From positions 1 to 47,035 of the forward strand of contig JAMPIK010000014.1 of assembly GCA_023662865.1 (NCBI GenBank): a stretch of DNA of 47,035 bases. Reading direction: 5' to 3'. The translations under genes were made by a program, and so were the position numbers. Source of the DNA: Prevotella sp. (GTDB lineage Bacteria; Bacteroidota; Bacteroidia; Bacteroidales; Muribaculaceae). The notes under the pieces are model-generated. The model did not search any database. It saw only the letters and a program-made list of their open reading frames with translations, and was not told where the DNA came from. Of this stretch, positions 24,264 through 32,941 are shown piece after piece (position 1 is the first letter of the stretch; each line of letters opens with the position of its first letter).

Positions 24264-25627
24264 AAATGAGTGTTTTTCTTTCCGAATTGCGGGTCTATTT
24301 TTACCAGCAGACAGGCAATGCAGGTGAAGATGCTGCATAGCACCACAAGGGCGAAGAAGTTGATGTAGCCTTGCGGTGTGTCTGCATTGCCAATGCCTGC
24401 TGCGGGGAAAATATTCAAATCCGCAATAGTGTTAAATAAATGGCCGGCAAACATGCCCGGAAGCATCATGCCCAGCGCCATAAATCCGGTGCAGAATGCG
24501 TAATGCGATGTCTTCCATTCTCCCTCCGAGAAATATATGAGATATAGCATGAAGGCGGTAAAGCCGAAGCCGTAACCAAACTGCTCCACAAAAATTGCCG
24601 TGTTTATCATAAACAGCCCCCAAAAGTCTGTATTCGGTTGGCAGACAGCTAAAATCCAATACAGGGCGCAGGGCAGAGTGAGACTCAAGGCCATTGGCCA
24701 CAGCCACTTTTTCAGCCCCCCTTTTGAGATGGCAAAACCTCCCAGAATACCGCCGGCCAACAGCGCAACCACGCCGGTAATGCCATTGGCAATGCCAACG
24801 GCCTTGGTAGACAATTCCAAACCGCCCTCCGCACGCTCTGTTACCAGGAAGGGTGCGGTAACTTTAATGCAAAGTGCCTCCGGGAGGCGATAAAGCAACA
24901 TAAAAAGGAGAGCCTGCACAATGCCCGGTTTGAGAAAGAATGTAGTGAATGTTTGTCCGAATTTCCGGCAAATTTCAGTAATTCCGGCAGTTGCGCGTTT
25001 CTTGTCTTCAGCGGCCTTGGGCAGGAAGTATATATGATATACGGCAATAGCCGAAAGCAGAAGAGCCACTATCCATAGTACGGCAGTCCAAGCGTTGACG
25101 GTGTCAGGCCGTGTTATGCTCTCATGTCCGGCAGATTTCTCTTCAATATATCCGGCAATCCACACAAGAGCACCGCTTCCGAACAAGGTGCCGAGACGAT
25201 AAAAGGTGCTGCGCAGACCTACATATTCGGCTTGCTGATGCTCGGAGAGTTCAAGCATATAGTATCCGTCAGCGGCTATGTCGTGGGTAGCTGACAGGAA
25301 GGCTGTAATGAAAAAGAGAATTAGAGTGGCAAAGAAAAACACGGTGGTTGGCAGCAAGATTGCCGTGGCGGCGAAACATAAGCCCATAGACATCTGCATC
25401 CACAATACCCATGCTCTCTTTGAAGCAAAAATATCTACAAACGGACTCCAGAAAGGCTTGATAACCCAGGGCAAGTACAGAAGACCGGTCCAGAAGGTCA
25501 TAGTTTCAAGATCAACATTCAGTCGGGTATAAATCAGCACGGTAAGCGTGTTTATCACCACATAAGGGAGAGCTTCGGCTACATACAGAGTGGGTAGCCA
25601 TTGCATAACATATTTTGTTTTTGCCAT
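24251..25627 (-). CDS. MFS/PAT-family transporter, AmpG-like
   Basis: Inner-membrane permease, 458 residues, about twelve helices. WVIKPFWSPFVD at about 54-65 and FLSATHDIAADGYYMLEL near 110 resemble the AmpG/PAT signature for muropeptide (anhydro-MurNAc-peptide) or related uptake; the exact substrate is not provable from sequence. AmpG activity would fit the AmgK/MurU-like pair at the start of the window. The last codons (encoding LELV then TAA) and the stop come from repeat R3, so the native tail has been trimmed or swapped. A promoter with TTG and TAACTTTG lies upstream. Confidence 0.85.
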   Translation of the reverse strand: MAKTKYVMQWLPTLYVAEALPYVVINTLTVLIYTRLNVDLETMTFWTGLLYLPWVIKPFWSPFVDIFASKRAWVLWMQMSMGLCFAATAILLPTTVFFFATLILFFITAFLSATHDIAADGYYMLELSEHQQAEYVGLRSTFYRLGTLFGSGALVWIAGYIEEKSAGHESITRPDTVNAWTAVLWIVALLLSAIAVYHIYFLPKAAEDKKRATAGITEICRKFGQTFTTFFLKPGIVQALLFMLLYRLPEALCIKVTAPFLVTERAEGGLELSTKAVGIANGITGVVALLAGGILGGFAISKGGLKKWLWPMALSLTLPCALYWILAVCQPNTDFWGLFMINTAIFVEQFGYGFGFTAFMLYLIYFSEGEWKTSHYAFCTGFMALGMMLPGMFAGHLFNTIADLNIFPAAGIGNADTPQGYINFFALVVLCSIFTCIACLLVKIDPQFGKKNTHLELV

Positions 25628-25652
25628 TTTCTTCTGCCAAATTTTTCATCGG

Positions 25653-25743
25653 CAAAGTTATTATAAAATCTTTGAGCTTGCAAATTCGTTTTGAGCTAAT
25701 ACAGTCACGAGTTTGGGTAAGACGATGTTTTTTTGTAACTTTG
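25653..25743. promoter_or_regulatory. Divergent promoters of the AmpG-like and Yip1-like genes
   Basis: Minus: TTG (25683-25681), 20 bp, TAACTTTG (25660-25653), giving a leader of about 20 nt for the AmpG-like gene. Plus: TAACTTTG at 25736-25743, then CAGTCTG and ATG at 25751, a near-leaderless arrangement nearly identical to that at 14183. Confidence 0.6.
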
Positions 25744-25750
25744 CAGTCTG

Positions 25751-26500
25751 ATGACTGCTGAATCCGTAAATAATAAAAGAAATAAGACAACGAAACCTGT
25801 CGGAAAAACTTCAGGCAGAGAGGCCGCATATACCGGGCGCAACACTTCGCGTAGTGGTAAAGATAAGAATGAAGATGAATTCTTGAAGAGATTGTGTTAT
25901 AATGAAGAAGACGTCTTTGCCGATGAAGGAAACAAGATTGAAGGCAAGCCTAATCCATGGGTTGCGTTCCTGTATTTGCTGATTAATCCCAAACCGGGTT
26001 GGCGCAAGATTAGAAAGTATTTGTATTCTGTCGATGAGTTTGCGCGTACCGTATTTTATCCGTTGTTGGCATTAATGGCTATATGCCGGTTTGCCGATAA
26101 AATTTACTACACCGATATTTCCACCGGAGTATTGCTGCAGAAAGCTGTTGCCGGGTTTGTCGCATTCTTCGGCGGGTATTACCTTGTGGGCTTGTTGGCC
26201 CGAACGTTTTTGCCAACACAGGCACGCGGTAAGATTGAAGGACGTTTCGGACAATTGTTTATCATGACAATAATGTCTGCGTTGACACTAAGCGCCGTGA
26301 TTGCCGAATTGTTCCCATGGTTGGGTATGTTGCTTATAGTGCCTCCTATTTATTGTGCGTACATTTTGGCCAAGGGAGTGGACCGCCTGCGGATTTCACC
26401 AAATGAAAACATACCGACAATAGTAGTGATGACAGTGTTATGTATAGGTGTGCCGGTTGGCATATATTGGTGTCTTACATCAATCATGCCGCAAGCATAA
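25751..26500 (+). CDS. Yip1-domain-like membrane protein
   Basis: A 249-residue protein with a charged, Lys/Arg/Asp-rich N-terminus of about 75 residues and then about five membrane segments (for example FYPLLALMAI, AGFVAFFGGYYLVGLLA, LFIMTIMSALTLSAVIAELF, LGMLLIVPPIYCAYILA, IVVMTVLCIGVPVGIYWCL). LINPKPGWRKI just before the first helix matches the start of many bacterial Yip1-family proteins. Function unknown. It may be cotranscribed with smpB (21-bp gap). The transcript appears to begin at the start codon. Confidence 0.75.
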   Translation: MTAESVNNKRNKTTKPVGKTSGREAAYTGRNTSRSGKDKNEDEFLKRLCYNEEDVFADEGNKIEGKPNPWVAFLYLLINPKPGWRKIRKYLYSVDEFARTVFYPLLALMAICRFADKIYYTDISTGVLLQKAVAGFVAFFGGYYLVGLLARTFLPTQARGKIEGRFGQLFIMTIMSALTLSAVIAELFPWLGMLLIVPPIYCAYILAKGVDRLRISPNENIPTIVVMTVLCIGVPVGIYWCLTSIMPQA

Positions 26501-26521
26501 ATGAGAAACTGACTACGTGTT

Positions 26522-26977
26522 ATGAAACAAAATCAAGTTAATATAAAAAATCGTCGGGCTTCTTTCGACTATGAGATAACCGACACATATACAGCCGGCA
26601 TAGTCCTGACGGGGACGGAAATCAAGTCCATACGTCTGGGCAAGGCATCGCTTGCCGACACTTATTGCCTGATTCAAAATGGAGAAGTGTGGGTAAAGAA
26701 TATGTATATCGCCGAGTATTTTTATGGCACATACAATAACCACGTTGCGCGCCGCGACCGCAAGCTGTTGCTTAATAAAAAAGAAATAACAAAGCTTTCA
26801 CGTTCCGGTGCCGAAGCCGGGTTTACCCTTGTTCCGCTTCGCCTGTTTATCAATGACCGCGGGTTGGCAAAATTGGTTATCGGTGTGGCTCGCGGTAAAA
26901 AGAATTACGACAAACGCCAAAGTATCAAGGAGAGAGAAGACAAGCGCCAACTTGACAGATTTTTTAAGAATAAGTAA
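26522..26977 (+). CDS. smpB: SsrA-binding protein SmpB
   Basis: Partner of tmRNA in rescue of stalled ribosomes. The 151 residues show [20 protein letters not shown], the RNA-binding [35 protein letters not shown] and the basic C-terminal tail [20 protein letters not shown] that enters the mRNA channel. Family length is normal. tmRNA itself is not seen in the window. It is 5 bp upstream of the PurF-like gene. Confidence 0.97.
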   Translation: MKQNQVNIKNRRASFDYEITDTYTAGIVLTGTEIKSIRLGKASLADTYCLIQNGEVWVKNMYIAEYFYGTYNNHVARRDRKLLLNKKEITKLSRSGAEAGFTLVPLRLFINDRGLAKLVIGVARGKKNYDKRQSIKEREDKRQLDRFFKNK

Positions 26978-26982
26978 ATTTG

Positions 26983-28857
26983 ATGGAATTGATTAAGCAC
27001 GAGTGCGGAATAGCCATGATCAGGCTGCTCAAGCCGTTGGCATATTATAAAGAAAAGTATGGCACGACTCTTTATGGCCTGAACAAACTTTATTTATTGA
27101 TGGAAAAGCAGCACAACCGAGGTCAGGAAGCTGCCGGTATAGGTTGTGTGAAACTTGATGTCCCTCCCGGCAATGAATATATTTTCCGAGAAAGAGCCGA
27201 GGGGAGCGGGGCCATTCAAGATATTTTCAGTACTGCCCATAAAGCAATTGACAATGCGCGAAAATCCGGAGATACCTCCGTGCCTTTTGAAGGCGAGGTA
27301 TATATGGGGCATTTAAGGTACAGTACTACCGGACGTTCCGGCTTGAGCTATGTTCACCCTTTTATGCGCCGCAATAATTGGAGCGCTCGCAATTTGCTCC
27401 TTTGCGGCAATTTTAACATGACAAATGTTGATGAAATTTTTAACGAAATAACCTCTACCGGGCAGCACCCCCGCCTGTATGCCGACACATTTATATTGCT
27501 TGAACAGCTTGGCCACGGTCTTGACCGCGAGAATGAACGATTGTTTGAGATTTACAAAGATAAAGGGCAAAATGGGCTTGAACTTGCCGGGTCTATTGCC
27601 AAGGATTTGAATGTGGCCAATGTGCTGCGGCGCTGCTCTCCCGGCTGGGACGGCGGATTCGTGATTTGCGGTATCGTAGGCAACGGTGACATGTGGGCAT
27701 TGCGAGACCCCAAGGGAATACGTCCGGCTTTCTATTATGCTGATGATGAGGTTGTCGTTGTTGCCTCCGAACGCCCCGTAATCCAGACAACATTTAATCT
27801 TGACAAGGATTCAGTCCGGGAGTTGAAACCGGGCGAGGCTATCATAGTAGACCGCAACAGCTCATGGCGTTTGGAGCAGATATTGCCGGAGAAGGAGAAC
27901 TGTCGTTGCTCCTTTGAACGTATCTATTTCTCAAGAGGCTCCGATGCAGACATATATAAGGAAAGAAAAGAGCTGGGAAGGCTCCTTGTGCCCGATGTAC
28001 TGAAGAGTGTGGACAATAATCTTGACGATACCGTATTCTCGTTTATACCGAACACGGCCGAGGTGGCCTTTTACGGGCTGATTGATGGACTCGATGCCTT
28101 TCTTACTGCCAACAAGGCACAACGTATTCGCGATTTGTTCTCTCAATCTTCCAATCCGGACTCTGAACAAATAGAGGAGATACTCACACACCATGTGCGC
28201 CGCGAAAAGATTGCATGGAAGGATATCAAATTGCGAACCTTCATAGCTCAGGGAGAGAGTCGCGATGACTTGGCCTCGCATGTTTATGATGTAACATATA
28301 ATCTTGTGCGTCCGGGTGTGGATAATCTGGTAGTGCTGGACGACTCCATAGTAAGAGGTACAACTCTGCGTCAGAGCATTATTCGTATTCTCGACCGTCT
28401 TCACCCCCGCAAGATTGTAATAGTAAGCAGTGCTCCGCAAGTGCGCTACCCCGACTGCTATGGAATTGATATGAGCCGCATGGGTGAGTTTATTGCATTC
28501 AGAGCGGCAATCGCTTTGCTCAAAGAGCAAGGTATGCAGTGTGTGATTGATGAGGTCTACAGAAAATGCAAAGCACAGGAGGGTAAACCCAAAGAAGAAT
28601 GTGTAAACTATGTAAAGGAAATTTACGCGCCTTTCACAGATACTCAAATAGCCGAGAAGATTGCATTGATGCTTACTCCGGGAGGTACACGCGCACAGGT
28701 TCAGATTGTGTACCAAAGCCTTGAAAACATGCACAGAGCCATACCGGACAATCCCGGTGATTGGTATTTCAGCGGAGATTACCCCACTCCGGGAGGAAAC
28801 AGGCTTGCCTCTCATGCCTTTATAAATTTCTATGAAGGAAATGAACAAGCCCGTTGA
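26983..28857 (+). CDS. Long PurF-like amidophosphoribosyltransferase family protein
   Basis: Ntn-type glutamine amidotransferase joined to a phosphoribosyltransferase domain, as in PurF, which makes phosphoribosylamine in purine synthesis. I start it at ATG 26983 (MELIKHECGIAM), 624 residues, with Cys8 as the probable nucleophile exposed after propeptide removal. RGQEAAGIG, HLRYSTTGRS and GNFNM follow in the amidotransferase half. The PRPP site is VVLDDSIVRGTTL from about residue 450. The protein is some 120-150 residues longer than usual PurF: an interdomain stretch at about 325-420 and a C-terminal extension. It may be a second, Bacteroidetes-specific paralogue, not the main purine enzyme. 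It overlaps the U32 gene. Confidence 0.8.
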   Translation: MELIKHECGIAMIRLLKPLAYYKEKYGTTLYGLNKLYLLMEKQHNRGQEAAGIGCVKLDVPPGNEYIFRERAEGSGAIQDIFSTAHKAIDNARKSGDTSVPFEGEVYMGHLRYSTTGRSGLSYVHPFMRRNNWSARNLLLCGNFNMTNVDEIFNEITSTGQHPRLYADTFILLEQLGHGLDRENERLFEIYKDKGQNGLELAGSIAKDLNVANVLRRCSPGWDGGFVICGIVGNGDMWALRDPKGIRPAFYYADDEVVVVASERPVIQTTFNLDKDSVRELKPGEAIIVDRNSSWRLEQILPEKENCRCSFERIYFSRGSDADIYKERKELGRLLVPDVLKSVDNNLDDTVFSFIPNTAEVAFYGLIDGLDAFLTANKAQRIRDLFSQSSNPDSEQIEEILTHHVRREKIAWKDIKLRTFIAQGESRDDLASHVYDVTYNLVRPGVDNLVVLDDSIVRGTTLRQSIIRILDRLHPRKIVIVSSAPQVRYPDCYGIDMSRMGEFIAFRAAIALLKEQGMQCVIDEVYRKCKAQEGKPKEECVNYVKEIYAPFTDTQIAEKIALMLTPGGTRAQVQIVYQSLENMHRAIPDNPGDWYFSGDYPTPGGNRLASHAFINFYEGNEQAR

Positions 28858-30646
28858 GCCCCGGCAGATAGAATTGCTTTCGCCGGCCAAAGACTTGCAG
28901 ACGGGATTGAGTGCCATAACTCACGGAGCCGATGCCGTGTATATAGGTCCCGAAGGGTTCGGCGCACGCTCTGCGGCAGCCAATTCTACCGATGACATAA
29001 GGCGTCTGTGTGATGCCGCTCACCCTTGCTGTGTAAAGGTCTATGCCACTGTAAACACGCTTGTTCTTGATAAGGAACTGCTCCGTGTAGAACGTCTGAT
29101 TAACGACTTGTATCATGCCGGAGTAGATGCTCTGATTGTGCAGGACCTCGGCATTCTGCGTCTTGACCTGCCTCCGATTGCCTTACACGCTTCAACTCAA
29201 TGTGACACTCGAACACCGGAAAAAGCGCTCTTCCTCCAAGAAGTCGGATTTTCGCAAATTGTGTTGGCTCGCGAACTGACGCTCAGACAAATAGAAGAGA
29301 TTTGCAATACGGTTAAAGTGCCGGTAGAGACTTTTGTCCACGGAGCGTTGTGTGTGAGTTATTCCGGGCGTTGCCATGCCTCATACGCATTGTGCGGAAG
29401 GAGCGCGAACAGAGGGCGTTGCGCACAAGTATGTCGCCTTCCGTATACATTGAAAGACGCAAGGGGCAGAGTAGTGGCTGATAAAGCTTACCTCTTGTCG
29501 CTCAAAGACTTTAACGCGTCCGCGTTATTGGGCGGTATGCTCCGAGCCGGTGTCGGCTCATTCAAAATTGAGGGCCGACTCAAAGATGAAGCTTATGTGA
29601 AGAATATTACCGCCTTCTACCGCAATCTTATTGATGCGGAAATCAGAAAGGATCCGGAATTGTATTGCCGGGCATCTGTTGGAGAAAGCCGATTTAATTT
29701 TGAACCGAATCCGCTTAAAAGTTTCAACAGGGGATTTACTCATTATTTCCTGACGGAGAGAAAACCCTCCGGCATTGCATCACTGCATACGCCCAAATCA
29801 ATGGGTGAGCCGGTAAGCAATTTGTCTGACCTTCATGCCGGCGACGGCGTAAGCTTTTTCAATGCCTCCGGCGAATACACGGGAGTACGTGTAAATAAAA
29901 TGGTGAACGGCCACCCGGTATATGCCCGAAAGATAAAAATGCCGAAAGGTGTGCAACTGTATCGCACTACCGATTATCAGCATGACACATTGATGGCTCG
30001 CAAAGATACCGCTCGCCGAAAAATCAGAATAGACATTGAATTGCACGAGACCCGAGCCATAGCCTCCGACTCACGAGGCTGCCGGGTATGTGTGCCGATG
30101 CCCAAAGAGCGTCAGCAAGCAATAAAGCCGATGGAGCCACGCCGTTTCTTTGAAAAACTTGGAGATACCGTTTATGAACTCGGTGAGTTTAAAAATTTTC
30201 TGAATTCCGACAGCTTTATTCAAGCCTCCGTGCTCAGCGAGGTGAGGCGCACTCTGACAGCGGCTCTTGATGAGAATGCCCGATGCATGTATGCACGTCC
30301 GCTTCGTGTTAAAGAGGACAAAGACTTTCCATATCCTGACAAAGAGCTGACGTTTGCAGATAATGTGGCAAATAAAAAAGCAATAGAATTTTATAAGTCG
30401 CACGGAGTAATGAAAATTGAACCGGCCTTGGAGTCAAATCCCGATTTCCGGAGTATAAAATCGGGTACTCGACTCATGACAACCCGACATTGCATTCTGC
30501 GCGAATTGGGTATGTGTAAGAAAAGCTCCGCCGGCCATACATCGCAAAAACTGCATGAACCCTTGATTATTGAAAACCCGGAAGGGGCAAAATTCGGCTT
30601 GGAATTTGATTGCACAGCTTGCGAAATGCACGTCAATGCGCTTTGA
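28832..30646 (+). CDS. Peptidase-U32-family protein (RNA hydroxylation type)
   Basis: The 604-residue protein has the U32 signature ETFVHGALCVSYSGRC near 165-181, and cysteines in GRCHASYALCG and RGRCAQVC that could hold an iron-sulfur cluster. Known bacterial relatives (RlhA, TrhP) help hydroxylate rRNA or tRNA with prephenate-derived chemistry; collagenase activity is an older annotation. More cysteines near the end (FDCTACEMHV) may add a metal site. An alternative ATG at 28841 follows AAGGAA and may be the true start; both overlap the PurF-like gene, implying coupling. Whether its target is tRNA or rRNA cannot be told. Confidence 0.85.
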   Translation: MKEMNKPVEPRQIELLSPAKDLQTGLSAITHGADAVYIGPEGFGARSAAANSTDDIRRLCDAAHPCCVKVYATVNTLVLDKELLRVERLINDLYHAGVDALIVQDLGILRLDLPPIALHASTQCDTRTPEKALFLQEVGFSQIVLARELTLRQIEEICNTVKVPVETFVHGALCVSYSGRCHASYALCGRSANRGRCAQVCRLPYTLKDARGRVVADKAYLLSLKDFNASALLGGMLRAGVGSFKIEGRLKDEAYVKNITAFYRNLIDAEIRKDPELYCRASVGESRFNFEPNPLKSFNRGFTHYFLTERKPSGIASLHTPKSMGEPVSNLSDLHAGDGVSFFNASGEYTGVRVNKMVNGHPVYARKIKMPKGVQLYRTTDYQHDTLMARKDTARRKIRIDIELHETRAIASDSRGCRVCVPMPKERQQAIKPMEPRRFFEKLGDTVYELGEFKNFLNSDSFIQASVLSEVRRTLTAALDENARCMYARPLRVKEDKDFPYPDKELTFADNVANKKAIEFYKSHGVMKIEPALESNPDFRSIKSGTRLMTTRHCILRELGMCKKSSAGHTSQKLHEPLIIENPEGAKFGLEFDCTACEMHVNAL

Positions 30647-30765
30647 TTGAACGATATCGCCTCTTTGATTGTTAAATATAATGAATTAGATTATTTCAGA
30701 TAATGACTAATTTAACATTATTTGGAACAATTTTTGTAGTCTTAATCATAAAATAATAATGCACT

Positions 30766-31356
30766 ATGTCTGAAAAGAAAAAACACGATATTGAAGAGCC
30801 TGAAATGAACGAGCAGCTGAAAGAAGAAGATGCTCAAGCCAACGTTTCTGAAGGAATGCCCGAAAATGAAGTGGCTGATGCCGAGGTTGAACTTGACAGT
30901 GCCGAAGATCAAATCAGCAAACTGCAAGCCGAGCTCGATAACGAGAAGAAAGAATACCTTTTTTTGATGGCCGAATTTGATAATTTCCGCAAACGCACCG
31001 TTAAAGAAAAAGCTGAAATTATAAAAAGTGCTTCCGGTCAAGCTATGAAAGGTCTGCTGCCAATAGTAGACGATTTTGAGCGTGGCCTTGAAGCTACCAA
31101 AGATACTCGAGACGCGGGAGCAGTACGTGAAGGCATGGAACTTATATATAACAAGTTAGTAAAATTTATGGAAGCTAACGGTGTTAAGCCGATGCAAACT
31201 GACGGCGAAGAGTTCGATCCCGAAGCGCACGAAGCTATCGCACAAGTGCCGGCTCAGGCCGATGACCAAAAGGGTAAAATTATTGATACCGTATCCAAGG
31301 GATACACCATTAACGGAAAAGTGCTCCGCCATGCTAAAGTAGTTGTGGCTCAGTAA
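30766..31356 (+). CDS. grpE: Nucleotide exchange factor GrpE
   Basis: Cochaperone that releases ADP from DnaK. It has 196 residues: an acidic N-terminus (EEPEMNEQLKEEDAQ), a long helix at about 45-100 with ELDNEKKEYLFLMAEFDNFR and KRTVKEKAE, and the beta domain with FDPEAHEAIAQVPA and GYTINGKVLRHAKVVVAQ. It is followed after 18 bp by dnaJ. No recognisable Bacteroidetes -7 element lies in the 119-bp gap upstream, where I see only AT-rich sequence. Confidence 0.96.
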   Translation: MSEKKKHDIEEPEMNEQLKEEDAQANVSEGMPENEVADAEVELDSAEDQISKLQAELDNEKKEYLFLMAEFDNFRKRTVKEKAEIIKSASGQAMKGLLPIVDDFERGLEATKDTRDAGAVREGMELIYNKLVKFMEANGVKPMQTDGEEFDPEAHEAIAQVPAQADDQKGKIIDTVSKGYTINGKVLRHAKVVVAQ

Positions 31357-31374
31357 TTTAAATGTTTATAATCC

Positions 31375-32580
31375 ATGGCTGAAAAAAGAGACTACTATGA
31401 AGTGCTCGGCGTGAGCAAAAATGCAACAGCCGACGAACTAAAAAAGGCATATCGCAAAATGGCCATCAAATATCACCCGGATAAGAATCCGGGCGATAAG
31501 CAGGCCGAAGAAAAATTCAAAGAGGCGGCGGAGGCTTACGATGTACTCAGCGACCCGGAAAAGCGTGCACGCTACGACCAATTCGGACACTCCATGGGTC
31601 CGCAAGGCTTCGGCGGCGCCGGCGGTGCCGGAGGTTTCGGCGGAGGCTTTGGCGGAGGCTTCTCAATGGAGGATATTTTCTCTCACTTCGGCGATATATT
31701 CGGTGATGCCTTTGCCGGAGCCGGGTCATATGGCGGCGGCTTTGGCAGCGGTTCACGTCGTCAGCAAAGAGCGGTGCGCAAAGGTGCCGACTTGCGAATT
31801 AAAGTGAAAGTTACCCTCAAAGACATAATGAATGGTGTTGACAAAAAGCTAAAAATACCGCGTTGGGTAGCTTGCGATGCTTGTAAAGGCACCGGTGCAA
31901 AAGACGGCACTGCCTTCCACACTTGTCAAACTTGTCACGGCACCGGTCGTGTAACTCGTGTGCAGCAGACCTTCCTCGGAGCTATGGAGAGTCAAAGCGT
32001 CTGCCCCGAATGTAACGGTGAAGGCAAGACTATTGACACCAAGTGCTCCGTTTGTGGCGGCGAAGGTATAGTGAAAAAAGATGAAATTATTTCTTTCCAT
32101 ATTCCCGCCGGTGTTACTGACGGTATGACTCTTAAGATGTCCGGCCAAGGCAATGCCGCGCGCCACGGCGGTGTGAACGGCGATTTGCTCGTGGTAATAG
32201 AAGAAGAGAAAGACCCGAATCTTATTCGCGATGAAGACGATTTGATTTACAACCTGATGCTTGACTTCCCGACAGCCGCTCTCGGCGGAAGTGTAGATGT
32301 GCCTCTGGTTGAGGGCAAAGCGCGTTTGAAAATTCCGGCAGGAACACAACCGGGAAAGGTACTCAGACTTCGCGGCAAAGGATTACCTCATTACAATTCG
32401 AACACGCATGGAGACGAACTCGTGAATGTGATGGTATATGTGCCCGAAAACCTGAACGAAGAAGAACGCAAAGCCATTGAGACACTGCAAGGACAGCCGA
32501 ACGTAACTCCCTCGCAAAGCACAATCCACCGCATATTCTCAAAGCTCAGACACATCTTCCACAAGGAAGGCGACCAATAA
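31375..32580 (+). CDS. dnaJ: Chaperone protein DnaJ
   Basis: Hsp40 cochaperone that stimulates DnaK ATPase and delivers substrates. The 401 residues comprise a J domain (5-70) with HPD at 34-36, a Gly/Phe region at about 77-120, a zinc domain with four repeats ([32 protein letters not shown]) and the C-terminal substrate domains ([38 protein letters not shown]). All parts are intact. Operon with grpE; dnaK is not in the window. Confidence 0.97.
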   Translation: MAEKRDYYEVLGVSKNATADELKKAYRKMAIKYHPDKNPGDKQAEEKFKEAAEAYDVLSDPEKRARYDQFGHSMGPQGFGGAGGAGGFGGGFGGGFSMEDIFSHFGDIFGDAFAGAGSYGGGFGSGSRRQQRAVRKGADLRIKVKVTLKDIMNGVDKKLKIPRWVACDACKGTGAKDGTAFHTCQTCHGTGRVTRVQQTFLGAMESQSVCPECNGEGKTIDTKCSVCGGEGIVKKDEIISFHIPAGVTDGMTLKMSGQGNAARHGGVNGDLLVVIEEEKDPNLIRDEDDLIYNLMLDFPTAALGGSVDVPLVEGKARLKIPAGTQPGKVLRLRGKGLPHYNSNTHGDELVNVMVYVPENLNEEERKAIETLQGQPNVTPSQSTIHRIFSKLRHIFHKEGDQ

Positions 32581-32590
32581 CGATTCAAAT

Positions 32591-32637
32591 TTTACGTCCG
32601 GCTTTACATTTTCCACGCAAAGTCGGGCGTAAATTTT
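32591..32637 (+). terminator. Terminator after dnaJ
   Basis: TTTACGTCCGGCTTT (32591-32605) and AAAGTCGGGCGTAAA (32619-32633) pair with two wobble-type positions, followed by TTTT. It begins 11 bp after the dnaJ stop. Confidence 0.75.
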
Positions 32638-32702
32638 CCGCAAACTTATATTATCTTCATTTTAATTCGTTAGCTATCCGAATGGTGAATGTATATAAAA
32701 AG

Positions 32703-32742
32703 ACACCCGACTTTACGTTTTTTTGGGGGTAAAGACGGGTGT
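32703..32742 (-). terminator. Terminator of tRNA-Ser
   Basis: ACACCCGACTTTAC (32703-32716) and GTAAAGACGGGTGT (32729-32742) form a 14-bp stem with one mismatch. On the minus strand CTTTTTATAT follows. It ends the tRNA transcript about 30 nt past the CCA end. Confidence 0.8.
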
Positions 32743-32772
32743 TGATTTGTGATTGCTTGGTGATTAAGCGTT

Positions 32773-32862
32773 TGGCGGAAGCTCAGGGATTCGAACCCTG
32801 GGTACCCGAAAGGGTACAACGGTTTTCGAGACCGTCCCGTTCGACCACTCCGGCAAACTTCC
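32773..32862 (-). tRNA. tRNA-Ser (anticodon CGA)
   Basis: A 90-nt class II tRNA on the minus strand. The acceptor stem is GGAAGTT with AGCTTCC, then discriminator G and an encoded CCA (32775-32773). The anticodon arm is ACGGT-CTCGAAA-ACCGT, so the anticodon is CGA, reading UCG codons. The long variable arm GTACCC-TTC-GGGTAC is typical of serine tRNAs, and the T arm is CAGGG-TTCGAAT-CCCTG. Confidence 0.96.
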
Positions 32863-32873
32863 TTTTTGCGTTG

Positions 32874-32881
32874 CAAAGTTA
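32874..32881 (-). promoter_or_regulatory. -7 element of tRNA-Ser
   Basis: The minus strand reads TAACTTTG (32881-32874), 11 bp before the first tRNA base. Spacing suits a short 5' leader. No clear -33. Confidence 0.55.
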
Positions 32882-32941
32882 CCACTTTTTTTTGAAACTG
32901 TAATACTGATAACTTTATTTTTTATTTTTCAGCTTGTAATT

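Noticed and set aside
30766..32580. Complete dnaK operon
   Set aside because: Only grpE and dnaJ are present; flanking genes are a U32 protein and tRNA-Ser.
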